A stretch of 64,000 bases of DNA. Source: Chryseosolibacter indicum. GTDB lineage: Bacteria > Bacteroidota > Bacteroidia > Cytophagales > Cyclobacteriaceae. Shown one piece after another: positions 63,619-64,000 of this stretch; within the stretch, counting starts at the first letter, position 1, and the number at the start of each line of letters is the position of its first letter. Location: positions 62,001 through 126,000 of the forward strand of contig NZ_JAHESD010000004.1 in NCBI RefSeq assembly GCF_018598585.1. Reading direction: 5' to 3'. A program made the position numbers and the translations under genes. Below the pieces are notes generated by a model that ran no database searches, was not told the DNA's origin, and saw nothing but the letters and a program-made list of their open reading frames with translations.

Positions 63619-64000
63619 TCAAAGGCCTAACTCTTCCTTATTCTTTTTCAGAACATCTATAATGAAAGCGATGTGCGCAGTCAGTTCTACGCCTAGCAGT
63701 TCTACTCCTTTATGTATCTCGTCTCGTTCTACTTTAGCAGCAAACCCTTTATCCTTTAGTTTTTTAATAACTGACTTTGGTTCAAGGCTTGCAATTCCTT
63801 CAGGCCTTACCTGGGCACATGCTACAATAAAACCTGTGAGTTCGTCACAGGCAAGTAAAGCTCTATCAAGCGTATTGGTGTAAGGAACACCCCATTTGGT
63901 ATAGTGAGCAGATATAGCATGTGCTATTTTCTCTTCTCCCATACTTCTTAGTTTATCAACTATAATAGAAGGATGTTTGTCAGGAAAAGCTTCATAGTCA
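63619..64000 (-). CDS. HD-domain phosphohydrolase, partial at the right edge
   Basis: The frame is open from the right window edge: before the ATG at 63942 it continues with DYEAFPDKHPSIIVDKLRSMG, so the real start lies outside the window and the visible part is the C-terminal 126 residues. HD hydrolase signatures are DYEAFPDKHP, HAISAHYTKW and DELTGFIVACAQVRP. The family hydrolyses nucleotide phosphates; the substrate is not deducible. Confidence 0.82.
   Translation of the reverse strand, partial: DYEAFPDKHPSIIVDKLRSMGEEKIAHAISAHYTKWGVPYTNTLDRALLACDELTGFIVACAQVRPEGIASLEPKSVIKKLKDKGFAAKVERDEIHKGVELLGVELTAHIAFIIDVLKKNKEELGL

Noticed and set aside
1-64000. tRNA, rRNA, riboswitch, insertion sequence or prophage
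   Set aside because: No cloverleaf with a GTTCGA-type arm outside genes, no transposase or integrase frames, and no riboswitch-like conserved leader was recognised.

Overview
The window is about 64 kb of bacterial chromosome, AT-rich by eye. It most resembles the phylum Bacteroidota, order Cytophagales. The evidence is the family mix: many short lipoproteins with a lipobox Cys near residue 20, two DUF4142 proteins, an M57 metallopeptidase, a heme-dependent N-demethylase, a WYL regulator, GH13 enzymes beside Gfo/Idh/MocA oxidoreductases with twin-arginine-like signals, a 14-gene nuo operon whose NuoG is the short form, and a few TAnnTTTG-like -7 elements. No tRNA, rRNA, transposase, integrase, phage structural module or CRISPR array was seen, so this looks like ordinary core and accessory chromosome.

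Layout. 0-7 kb: class A penicillin-binding protein, HelD-type RNA polymerase recycling helicase, secreted amidohydrolase with a C-terminal NTF2-like domain, DUF4136-like lipoprotein. 7-16 kb: small 2Fe-2S ferredoxin, metallopeptidase with a crystallin-like tail, HAMP-GAF-Cache sensor, M14 carboxypeptidase and small lipoproteins. 16-31 kb: heme-dependent N-demethylase, PAP2 phosphatase, PRC-barrel protein, DUF4142, SNase-like nuclease, Bax-like glucosaminidase, FkbM methyltransferase, VanZ, YceI, NAD-dependent epimerase, YdeI-like protein, Gfo/Idh/MocA, ArfB, sulfurtransferase, DUF1330 and two tandem PepSY-like proteins. 31-37 kb: a repeat-bearing gap, an unknown 188-aa protein, an SGNH esterase and a WYL regulator with GyrI-like and DHFR-like genes. 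37-42 kb: GH13 alpha-glucosidase and treZ, then another Gfo/Idh/MocA. 42-46.3 kb: second DUF4142 and a signalling cluster (two lone receivers, a PAS histidine kinase, a NarL-type regulator). 46.4-60.1 kb: complete nuoA-N on the minus strand. 60-64 kb: YkgJ-like cysteine-cluster protein, thioredoxin-fold lipoprotein-like protein, PepE and an HD hydrolase running off the right edge.

The most unusual signal is not a gene. Several intergenic gaps carry degenerate tandem repeats with a period of seven bases: about 19 units at 32552-32690 (preceded by an 11-base-period array at 32437-32523), and related runs in three spacers of the nuo operon (nuoJ-nuoI, nuoG-nuoF, nuoE-nuoD). Their words resemble the short tandemly repeated repetitive (STRR) heptamers known from filamentous cyanobacteria. 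Also worth a look: NuoG ends after a CxxC-x30-CxxC site in place of the large molybdopterin-type domain; a sensor whose Cache-like region lies after HAMP and GAF with no further membrane segment; and treZ with no treY nearby.
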